A DNA stretch of 64,000 nt from Botryosphaeria dothidea. Lineage: Eukaryota; Ascomycota; Dothideomycetes; Botryosphaeriales; Botryosphaeriaceae. Of this stretch, positions 1 through 8,740 are shown piece by piece (position 1 is the stretch's first letter; every line of letters begins with the position of its first letter). Location of the stretch: NCBI GenBank assembly GCA_011503125.2, contig WWBZ02000062.1:2046001-2110000 (forward strand). The letters run 5' to 3'. The notes under the pieces were generated by a model that searched no databases, was not told where the DNA came from, and worked only from the letters and a program-made list of their open reading frames with translations. Position numbers and translations under genes: made by a program.

Positions 1-1451
1 AGTTGAAGTCGCCATGTGAACAATGGCGGCTTGTAAATATGACGACGCGCGCAAAGCAACAAGTGTGGTATAGTGTGAATAGCAAATTAGCAAATGGCAT
101 GTGCATGCAAAGCAATTCAAATTTTCTCCGCGCTCATCTTTCTTTTCCTGCCGAGGCTCTGCACGGAATGGAACGCCGTCGTGACAGGGGCTAAGGCGGA
201 AAATGTGAAATGCGGGGAAACACATGGGAACGGCAGGTTCGCGAAGGCGCAGGCACGAGGAGACGGAGGAGATGCCCGAGAGCGTTAAATGGCCGCGATG
301 GTCTCGTCGCGGAGATTTTTTGTGTGCGGTGCGTCAGTGGCGTTTCTTCCTGAGAGCCGTCTGGCGTCCGGTGCCTTGAGTGAATCTTCTCCGCCGGAAG
401 AGTTTCAGCTCTGAGTAGGGGCTTCATTGTGACAAAGTTGAAGGTTGGTGTATTGGATTTCCTCGCCAGGACAACGGGGATGCGGAACGGTGAGGTGACG
501 TTAAGCTTATCCTGTAGTCCTCTTGTTGAGTTCTCTGGACTGACGGTTACAGGGGGGTATCGCAACCGGCGGTTAGCAACAATGGCCTGCCGAAATACAA
601 ATTCACGGGGAGTGGAAGCACTCGTCCGAATGGCTTTGTCAGTGGAAATGCCATACATTTACATCCGGATGAATGCTTCCACTCTGCACGGCAGTGTTGG
701 TGGGAATCTCGCATTTGGCGCTAACCGTCGGCTGCAGCACCCCTATGTAGATTCCGGTCCCGGACCAGGAGCCTGCACTATTGACTTTCATTCTAGTAGA
801 GCCCTGTTGGGAGGGTGCACAGCAGTGGCGGCCTTCGACGAAAGATATCTTCATGGGGAGCCGAAGCATTCACCCCGACGTGAGTGTCATCACTTTTCCT
901 AAACACCTGTGCCCAGACGAATGCTTCCACTGCCCACGAGTATTTGTGTTGAAATCCGTCGCCGCTCACCGTCGGCTGCAGCAGCCCTCCGTAATTCGGT
1001 CTTCTTTTCCATGGACCAGGACTCCCAACAGGGTTCTTGCGCCGCGGCGAACTTCATCCAGCTCACCGGAAAAACTCATGGAGGAAACGTCCGGACGGCC
1101 ATGGGGTCAGGAGAAATTGACTGCGCAATTGGTCAGATGATGCGCTCAACGAAGGTCAAAAGGGTGCCCGGTGAATGGAGTGTGCCTTGGAGGATTTTTG
1201 GTGGTGCAAGAGTGGGTAGACACAGCCCCCGGCGGCGATCTCCCGTTGTCCCCACCAGCTTGCAGCAGCTCCAGCCAGCAGCACATCTCCACCACTCACG
1301 CATCCAGTCAGCCCCCGCTCTCGACTGTCCCTCCGCCCTCCAACCAGCGCCGTCCGTGGCCCACACCCGCACACCCGGCACATGCGACATGTAAAGCATC
1401 CGCCCGCTCCCGCTCCCACCTCGCTGCTCCACGAACGGTGCCGTCAGCAGC
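1..1451. other. Gene-free leader with diverged internal repeat
   Basis: No convincing coding region; the open frames are short and lack recognisable domains. The stretch holds a diverged direct repeat (about 671-770 and 919-1021) and probably ends in the promoter and 5' UTR of the downstream RBR ligase. The last 200 bases are rich in CA and C tracts, as is common in fungal leaders. Confidence 0.6.
671..1021. repeat. Diverged direct repeat, unit about 245 bp
   Basis: The block GAATGCTTCCACT at 671-683 recurs at 919-931. CTAACCGTCGGCTGCAGCA at 721-739 recurs with one change at 965-983. GGACCAGGA at 762-770 recurs at 1013-1021. Order is kept and offsets are 244-251 bases, so this looks like an old tandem duplication with indels. 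A near-inverted copy of the first block lies at about 611-625. Function unknown. Confidence 0.6.
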
Positions 1452-3494
1452 ATGCTGTCCGGTCTCCCCTTTCGCGCAAGCCTGCGCCCCCGGTTATCGC
1501 AGCCTGAGCTCGCCCTGCACCAGGCTACCGCTGCGCCTCCCCGGAGCCAGAGTACAAGCCCGCAACAGCCGAAATCCTTCGACCCCGAACATCCGCGCTT
1601 CGAGCCTGACGACCCTGATTTAAATTCGCTGAATGCCCAGCTCGATGTGCTCACCACCGTTTTCCCCGACGTACAGCCCGAGGTGTTTCGCGAGATGCTC
1701 ACAAATTTCTCCGAGGAGAGCCGGCTCGAGGTCGTCACCGAGACCATGCTCAGGCAGCCTGATCGCTGGGTGCGCGGTCGCTACCGCGCATACCTTGAAC
1801 AGAAGGAACAGAAGGCGGACGAGGTGAAGGCTGCGCGCTGCGCACCAGATATTGAAACACGGCTACCCGCAGAAGAGAAATTTCGGAGGGACAATTATAA
1901 GTTGGCGGTCAAGGACGCTTTATACCAGGAATTCAAGGGTCTGAGTCACTCGGCTATTCGTGCAGTCCTGGCCGAGTGCAACCATTCTTATACCCACGCC
2001 CGGCCTGTGCTACTGGGGCTCGTGTCCAAGTCATGGAGGTTCTCCGTCACAAGCTTCTTCACGCGACGAAAGACGCCATCTGCAGAGGATCACCCGCTCG
2101 TTGCCTGGCAGAAGCCGGATCCCAGGATAGGTGGAGCTTTGGTACCGCGGCTGGTTCTGACCAAAAGCGCCGAGTTGAACAAGGAGCTATACGATTCACT
2201 CATAGCCCCGCAACTAGCCAAGCAGAACGAGGAACGGATGATCCAGGATCGCACTCTCGCCGAGCAGCTCAACGATGAGGAAGCCGAAGCCGCTGGAGAG
2301 ATGTACGACTGCGAGTGCTGCTTCACACCAAGCGCCTTTGAACAAATGTCGTCATGCGACGAAAGTGGTCACTGGATATGCTTCCGCTGCATTCGATTCT
2401 CCATGAATGAAGCTCTATACGGACAAGGCTGGGCGCGCAGTGTCAACACGGACAGGTTGACGCTCAACTGCATCGCACCGGTGGCCGAAGGCCAATGCCA
2501 AGGTTGTCTTCCGCAGCACTCCGTGCAACGCGCTCTTGCCGAGGACCGCGATGGCGAAGGAGCCTTCCGCAAATTCGAAGAGCGTGCTATCACTGACTCG
2601 CTCCGGAAAAGTGAGATCCCTTTCGTCCAATGTCCCTTCTGCGCGTATGCCGAAGTCGATGATGTCACGTTACCACTCCTCGCCTGGAAGCCCAGGTCTC
2701 GTCAGGTGCTCGGTCTGTCATTCGTATCATTCATGCACTTCCTCTATCTCAAACCAATCTACATGGTTGCCCGGTTTCTCTCTCTCTTCTCATTCTTCTT
2801 CGTTACACTCAACTACCTCCTCCCCTGTCGACTGCGCATCGACCTCTTGTCCCCAATTCTGTCATCACGCACTCGCGTTGCCCGCCGACGGCGAGGCCTC
2901 CGGTTCACGTGCGCGAATCCGTCCTGTGGCAGGGCCTCGTGCCTCAACTGCCACAAGCGGTGGCGCGACCCGCACGTGTGCCACGAGTCGGCACTCGCAT
3001 CGCTGCGCACACACGTCGAGAACGCCGTGTCGAACGCGGTCAAGCGCACGTGCCCGCGCTGTAACACGTCCTTCCTCAAGAGCGGCGGCTGCAACAAGCT
3101 GGTGTGCGTGTGCGGCTACGCCATGTGCTACGTCTGCCGCAAGCGCATCGCGCCGGACGAGGGCTACCAGCACTTTTGCAACCACTTCAGGGGTAACAAT
3201 CCGGGCGTGGGGAACGCGTGTACCGAGTGTGATAAGTGTCACCTGTACGCCGAGGAGGATGTCGATGAAGTCATGAGGAGTGCGGCTAGGGAGGCGGAGA
3301 GAGAGTGGAAGGAGAGGAACGAGGGGCTGGTGGGTGGTGCGGGCAGCTCGCTGGCGGGTTTGAGCGTGCAGCAGGGCGCTTTGTTGGCGGGGCCGGGTGG
3401 ACAGGGAAAGGGTAAGCAGGAGATTGTAGGGGTCAGGAGGGGGACTGAGTGGGAGGAGTGGTTGGACTGGCTTGTTGATGCTGTGCTGGCGTAG
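1452..3494 (+). CDS. RBR-type E3 ubiquitin ligase, RNF216/TRIAD3-like
   Basis: A 680-residue intron-free frame. An RBR ligase takes ubiquitin from an E2 on RING1, carries it on a RING2 cysteine and passes it to a substrate. Visible parts: a CUE-like helical region (about 55-110); RING1 opening with CECC near residue 286; an IBR with CPFC and later a CANPSCG...CLNCHKRW cysteine set; and RING2 with CPRC, then SGGCNKLVCVCG, where Cys547 matches the catalytic cysteine of the family. Between the two cysteine pairs of the IBR, about residues 415-475, is an unusual strongly hydrophobic stretch that could form one or two membrane helices. The C-terminus is Gly-rich and ends in a Trp/Glu motif. The ATG at 1452 is the first in frame. 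Assignment to RNF216-like rather than another RBR branch rests on CUE plus layout and is an inference. Confidence 0.85.
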   Translation: MLSGLPFRASLRPRLSQPELALHQATAAPPRSQSTSPQQPKSFDPEHPRFEPDDPDLNSLNAQLDVLTTVFPDVQPEVFREMLTNFSEESRLEVVTETMLRQPDRWVRGRYRAYLEQKEQKADEVKAARCAPDIETRLPAEEKFRRDNYKLAVKDALYQEFKGLSHSAIRAVLAECNHSYTHARPVLLGLVSKSWRFSVTSFFTRRKTPSAEDHPLVAWQKPDPRIGGALVPRLVLTKSAELNKELYDSLIAPQLAKQNEERMIQDRTLAEQLNDEEAEAAGEMYDCECCFTPSAFEQMSSCDESGHWICFRCIRFSMNEALYGQGWARSVNTDRLTLNCIAPVAEGQCQGCLPQHSVQRALAEDRDGEGAFRKFEERAITDSLRKSEIPFVQCPFCAYAEVDDVTLPLLAWKPRSRQVLGLSFVSFMHFLYLKPIYMVARFLSLFSFFFVTLNYLLPCRLRIDLLSPILSSRTRVARRRRGLRFTCANPSCGRASCLNCHKRWRDPHVCHESALASLRTHVENAVSNAVKRTCPRCNTSFLKSGGCNKLVCVCGYAMCYVCRKRIAPDEGYQHFCNHFRGNNPGVGNACTECDKCHLYAEEDVDEVMRSAAREAEREWKERNEGLVGGAGSSLAGLSVQQGALLAGPGGQGKGKQEIVGVRRGTEWEEWLDWLVDAVLA

Positions 3495-4087
3495 GTAGGC
3501 ATGGCTTTTTCTTGCGATCTGTCTCTTGGGATGGCTAGGCGTTCATTTTTATGGCTTATCAGGCGGTCTTTTTATGGCTCTAGATGGTGGCTACGGGGCG
3601 TCTTTTCTGTGGCATTGCGATGGCGTTCACTTTTTTATCTTTTCATTCTTTCGGTGTTTTTATCTTTATGGATGTCGGAGACGGGAAGGGGACATAGAAT
3701 GAAAGAACGGGGCTGATAACGAGAGTGCCCGTCCTCATCAGCTACATGTTCTGTTCGGCGGGACGGATCCTGTATGTGTTCTCTTAATGCTGAGATGAGA
3801 TGATTACTGTCGTGCTCTAGATATACCCTCTCATTCTAGAATAAGAGGTAAACTTGTACCTCCCGCAGCGTTCAAATCATTTCCATTACATTTACATTCT
3901 CCCATTTCCACTCAACTTTTGTAGGATACTTTCGGGAGTGCATATATGGCATTTCATCTCTCCAATTGTATTGAAGTTATGGATCTGAAGTGGATGATAG
4001 AGATATACAGTATAAATAGTATACGAGTTGGATTCCAGTCACAGTCAACTGAGAGAGTTACTCGGATATCCGAGTAGACTTACAACT
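3495..4087. other. Intergenic, RBR gene to tRNA-Glu
   Basis: No gene seen. It becomes AT-rich towards the tRNA, with TATA-like runs at about 4005-4020 that fit upstream Pol III promoter context, and ends with the palindrome described separately. Confidence 0.6.
4057..4074. promoter_or_regulatory. Perfect 18-bp palindrome upstream of tRNA-Glu
   Basis: TACTCGGATATCCGAGTA is its own reverse complement and ends 13 bases before the tRNA 5' end. The second tRNA-Glu copy has TACTTGG-GTTT-CCAAGTA at the same place: the third arm pair has changed from C:G to T:A on both sides. It could act in Pol III initiation or as a leader hairpin; function is inferred. Confidence 0.55.
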
Positions 4088-4186
4088 TCCGTTGTGGTCT
4101 AGGGGCTAGGATTTGCCGCTCTCATTTGCAGAGCTTTCCTCGCATCAAGCGCCGGCAAGGCCCGGGTTCGATTCCCGGCGACGGAA
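4088..4186 (+). tRNA. tRNA-Glu (CTC) with 27-nt intron
   Basis: The acceptor stem TCCGTTG pairs with CGACGGA, discriminator A4186. The T arm reads CCGGGTTCGATTCCCGG. The anticodon stem TGCCG (4114-4118) pairs with CGGCA (4153-4157). The loop reads CT-CTC-A, giving anticodon CTC at 4121-4123, so the tRNA decodes GAG. A 27-base intron (4125-4151) sits one base after the anticodon, the canonical nuclear position. The mature length without CCA is 72. The stretch after the gene is T-rich (from about 4197), suitable for Pol III termination. A near-identical gene lies inverted at 41558-41656. Confidence 0.93.
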
Positions 4187-5001
4187 AGGAAGTTGTCCTT
4201 CTTTTTGCTTTTGTCTGTAGCTTTTTGACCTTGATTGCGTGCGAGGGTGTAGGAGCTTGAAGACGGGCGATTGGGCGGAAGGCTGCGAGAAAGCGGAGCC
4301 GGCGAGTAAGGAGGGCCGGAGTGGTAAGCCAATACCTCTTTTGAGTGTTCCTGTGTCGCAAGAGACGAAGGCTAAGAGCAAGTTTAGTCATGGCGGAGGC
4401 GACTAAAGCGGGGCCGTTGAGAACTGGTGTGGGAATACTCGAAGGATTGAGGACTTTCTGCTAGCGCATGAGGATGACGGACAGCGTCACATAAAGACCA
4501 AGAGCCGCGTGCAGAGGTGTAAACAGGTCAAGAGAGGATTTGATTGAATGGTGCCTGATCTGTGACGAGTCGTGGCACGCCAATCGTCTGGAGCTTGCAG
4601 ATAGCGGGGGGCGGCAACGCAGGGTCCGAGGTGGGACCGCCGCCCGTAGCGTACGCGGACTCCAGCTGTCCAGACGCGCCGCAGCTCTCAGACGCTCACT
4701 CACCCGTCTTTAACCTCAGACCGCGGCCTTTGCGCAACCTCACTCTTTCCAAGCCAACAAGTACTACCGCCATCCTCTCCCCATAGTCATCGCAAAAGCG
4801 CCTGCCTAGGCGTCCGTTTCCAAGGTGGCGGGCTTACGACAGTCTAGGCTCCTCCTCATCAGCTTCATCCTCTTCGTCTCCATCTCCCTCATCTTGGCTT
4901 CCTCACGCTTCGGCTACCGCCTCCAAGCCGTCCTCGGCTCGCTGCGCCCCTCGAGCTTCACCTTTGGGTCCCAGCAAGCCCGCCCACTGACCAACGTCAC
5001 C
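4187..5001. other. Promoter region of the M3 peptidase
   Basis: No independent gene seen. The part from 4810 to 5001 is open in frame with the peptidase and encodes a hydrophobic, arginine-bearing segment without an ATG; an in-frame TAG at 4807-4809 overlaps a possible splice acceptor (CCTAG). It may be leader, a near-cognate start region, or part of a spliced upstream exon. Confidence 0.5.
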
Positions 5002-8000
5002 ATGGCACCCTCCCAGTACCAGAAGCCCCCGCAGGCCCCACCGCTCTTCACCCACACCCCCGAGACTGTCCTTGAGGAGACGAAGAAGCTGGTATGATGG
5101 GTCTCGAAGCTTACATGCACGTTCAATGCTGACGGAGTTCCAGATCGCTAGGTCACGCAACATTCAAGATGAGATTGTCAAGAACATCACCCCGGAGAAG
5201 GCCACCTTCGGCAACGTGATGCTCCCCGTCGCCCACGATGACAACAAGATGGGCATCGAGTCGCATATCCTCGGCTTCTACTCTGCTGTCTCCACCGAGA
5301 AGGCCCTGCGCGACGCCTCCAACGACGCCGAGTCGCTGATGGACAAGTTCAGCATTGAAATGAGCATGCGGGAGGACTACTTCAACCTGGTTGACGCTGC
5401 CCTCAAGAAGAAGGAGAACCTCGATCCTGAGTCGAAGCGCCTCCTCGAGAAGAACCACAAGAGCTACGTTCGGAACGGACTCGGTATCCCAGCGGGCCCT
5501 AAGCGCGATCGCTTCAAGGAGATCAAGGACCGTCTGAGCGAGATCAGCATTGCTTTCCAGAAGAATCTGAATGAGGAGAACGGCGGTCTCTGGTTGACTC
5601 CAAAGGAACTTGATGGTGTGCCGGACGATGTTGTGTCCAACCTGGAGAAGGGCACGGGCGAGAACGAGGGCAAGGTCCGCCTGACATTCAAGTACCCGGA
5701 TCTGTTCCCTACCCTCAAGTATGCCAATGATGCCGACGTGCGGAAGCAGCTCTTCGTTGCCAATGAGAACAAGTGTAACAACAACGTCGACCTGTTCCGC
5801 GAGGCCATCACTCTACGTGACGAGGCTGCTCGTCTCCTGGGTTACAACAACCACGCCGAGTTCCGTATTGAGGACAAGATGGCCAAGACTCCCAAGACCG
5901 TCAATGACTTCCTTGGTGATCTGCGCGAGCGTCTTGCACCCGGTGGCGTTGAGGAGATCCAGAAGCTCAAGGATTTGAAGAAGCAGGACGTCGAGAGCCG
6001 TGCTGAGAAGTTTGATGATCATTACTACCTGTGGGACCACCGCTTCTATGATCGCCTCATGCTTGAGAAGGACTATCAACTGGACCAGAACACGATCGCC
6101 GAGTACTTCCCCCTAGGCCCTACCATCCACGGTATGCTGCAGATTTTCGAAGAGCTCTTCGGCCTGGTCTTTGTTGAGATCACGGGCGAGGAGCGTAGCA
6201 AGATTTCCGAGACCGGCAAAGGCGATGACATCGTCTGGCACGAGGAGGTCCAGGTTTTCAGCGTTTGGGATGATGAGGGTGAAGGTGCTGGTTTCGTTGG
6301 CTACCTGTATCTTGATCTCTTCCCCCGCGAGGGCAAGTACGGTCACGCTGCCAACTTCAACCTCCAGCCTGGCTACATCGATGAGAACGGCAAGAGGAGG
6401 TATCCGGCTACGGCTCTTGTGTGCAACTTCTCGAAACCCACACCCAAGAAGCCTTCTCTGCTGAAGCACGATGAGGTCGTGACCCTTTTCCACGAACTTG
6501 GTCACGGTATTCACGACTTGGTTTCTCGCACTACCTACTCACAGTTTCACGGCACCAACACCGTGCGCGATTTTGTCGAGGCGCCTTCCCAAATGCTTGA
6601 GAACTGGTGCTGGACCCCCTCTCAGCTGAAGTCGCTGTCTCACCACTACTCTTATCTCTCTTCCGAGTACAAGGCTGCTTATGAGGAGTCTTCCAAGAGC
6701 ACGGCTCAGCCTGAGGAACGTATTCCGGACTCGTTGATCAACAGCCTGATCAGCACCAAGCATGTGAACGACGCACTCTTCAACCTGAGGCAGCTGCACT
6801 TCGGCATCTTCGACATGACTGTGCACACGCCCAAATCGCATGAGGACATCAAGGCTTTGCCTCTCAGCGAGACATACAACAAGCTGCGCAAGGAGATCTC
6901 CAAGATCGACGGTCCAGAAGTTCTGTCGTCAACCAAGGACAAGTGGACGTGGGGCAACGGGCAGGCAACTTTCGGCCATCTTATTGGTGGATATGACGCT
7001 GGTTACTATGGATACTTGAGGTGAGTTGTTCCCATGATTCGCGATCCACTTCTTTTCTATTCCTTTCCCAATTTCGCACTTATATTTCCTTGTTCATATA
7101 CCCCTCGATTATCGTTTTCCGGTTTTTTTTTCTGTCGCATATGCTCCCCGGTGCACCGGTCTCCAGTCCAGTGGGACGGAGGCAAAGAGCAGCACCGCGT
7201 GGTAATGATGAAAAGCCCCAAGGCGGGCAGACACTTCATCAACGTTGCGCGAGTTTCTTACGTCAACCTTCCCCGGTCTCGTTTAAATCCGATCGGATCA
7301 TCAAGAAGCGACACGCGGCAGAACATTGCTGCACGCACACGGAGACAGGGAAAGGAGTGCCGGGGCAGCAGGGCCGAAGCGCAGCGCAGAAACGAGCCAT
7401 GAAGAAATCTTGGCATGGATGCACGTACGGCCTGCATATCCGTCTCCGCGCAGACGCAATCGGTTGTGATTGGCCAGGGAGCTTCCTCCGGGAGTCAGTC
7501 CTTCCTGTTGCTCGCTTCTTTTCGGCCCCTCTGCCTCGGTGGGTCCGCCCGACATGGGCCACAGTCTGGCATCGAATTCCTCAAATTCCATACCCGGATG
7601 ACGGCATGTTTATTCGGGGATGGCATGCCCTTCGACCCCCGGTACTTTAGCCGAGTAGATGGGCCGATGGAAGGCCGTTGACTTGCGCTCACTGGCTGGA
7701 CAATTCAACCGATCCGGCAATCATCAGTCATCCCGCTCATCCACCCGCAGCGTTTCCGGCTGAACGGCTGTGGCTGTACGGCTTTCTGCATATGCTCCCA
7801 AAGTGGACAATGAGCATGAACATGGGACCACTCAAGACCGTTATGCAACTCCACTCTGCACATCATATGTCTGGGTTACGTACCGGACCGTCATCCGCCA
7901 TCAAGCATGCGCGAAATCGGCCGCATCAATACTAGCTTGAAGCCACCTGGCAGATGCCATTGCTGGCACTAGCAAGCTAGCACTGGTAGACACCACGCTA

Positions 8001-8740
8001 CGGCTACACCTAACATGCACCGGTGTTCCCGGCTGCAGGGCGCAACAGCGCGCATCTGCCCGCGATCACATTATCTCATATTTTTAGTCTGCGCCTGCTG
8101 CGATCTTCATTGGCATTCTGTCCTGCTGCAGACCCCGCTTCTCTTATGATGCAGATCATGGAAAATCCAGATCTTGTCTTGGATCGCATCTGGCACCATC
8201 CATGGTGCTTTCAATCTACTCCCCACACGTTGTGGAGTCCCCTCCCACCTATGCCACGAGTTGTCATCGAACCCCCGCGCCATCGCCTTTTTTGCCACTG
8301 GTGTTCTAGATTCCTCTCCTTTGCTTTCCTATGCCAACTACACCGCTCGTCTTGGGAACAATGCGCTGCGCTGTGTGGAGTCATCATGACACAACGTCGG
8401 CATGATCCTCGTCGCTCGTCAAGCGTTGCCTCACTTTCACATGCATCATCATTGTTTATATTTTTCCTTTTCGAATCACATCAATGACCTACTTTCTCTT
8501 TGAGATCATTGGACGTAATGTAGGCATGCTAACGTCTTTGAAAACAGCTCCCAAGTCTACTCCGCCGATATGTTCTACACCGTCTTCAAGAAGGACCCTA
8601 TGAATGGAAAGGAAGGTAGGAGGTACAGGCACACTGTCCTGGAGAGGGGTGGCAGCCAGGAGGAAATGCAGACCTTGGAGGATTTCCTCGGCAGGAAGCC
8701 GAGTACCGAGGCTTTCTACAAGGAGCTGGGTCTCTCATAG
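5002..8740 (+). CDS. PRD1: Saccharolysin/thimet-type oligopeptidase (peptidase family M3)
   Basis: Zinc oligopeptidase that cleaves short peptides in the cytosol and possibly in mitochondria. Exons 5002-5091, 5144-7020 and 8548-8740 give 719 residues, close to yeast saccharolysin. The zinc site reads H480-E-L-G-H484, with the third ligand E509 in VEAPSQ, 25 residues on as in human thimet oligopeptidase. The last exon restores the conserved M3 ending: GYDAGYYGYL is followed by SSQVYSADMFY, then YRHTVLERGGS and FLGRKPS. Intron 1 is an ordinary 52 bases. Intron 2 is 1,527 bases (donor GTGAGT at 7021, branch TGCTAAC, acceptor AAAACAG), extraordinary for this window; unspliced, the frame stops at once at 7022-7024. 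The start is chosen at ATG 5002 (CACCATGGC) for context and family length; in-frame hydrophobic sequence continues upstream without an ATG. Confidence 0.93.
7021..8547 (+). other. Outsized intron 2 of the M3 peptidase
   Basis: Bounded by GTGAGT and AAAACAG with the branch-like TGCTAAC about 20 bases before the acceptor; all other introns placed in this window are 50-210 bases. The interior has open frames on both strands (for example 8023-8487) but none with a recognisable domain, and no terminal repeats that I could pair. It is most simply an old short intron enlarged by an insertion. Confidence 0.75.

Noticed and set aside
7133..7806. A shared 12-mer GCATATGCTCCC at both sides of part of the long M3 intron, as if insertion ends
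   Set aside because: A 12-base match 650 bp apart is expected by chance in a window this size, and it does not coincide with other terminal features.
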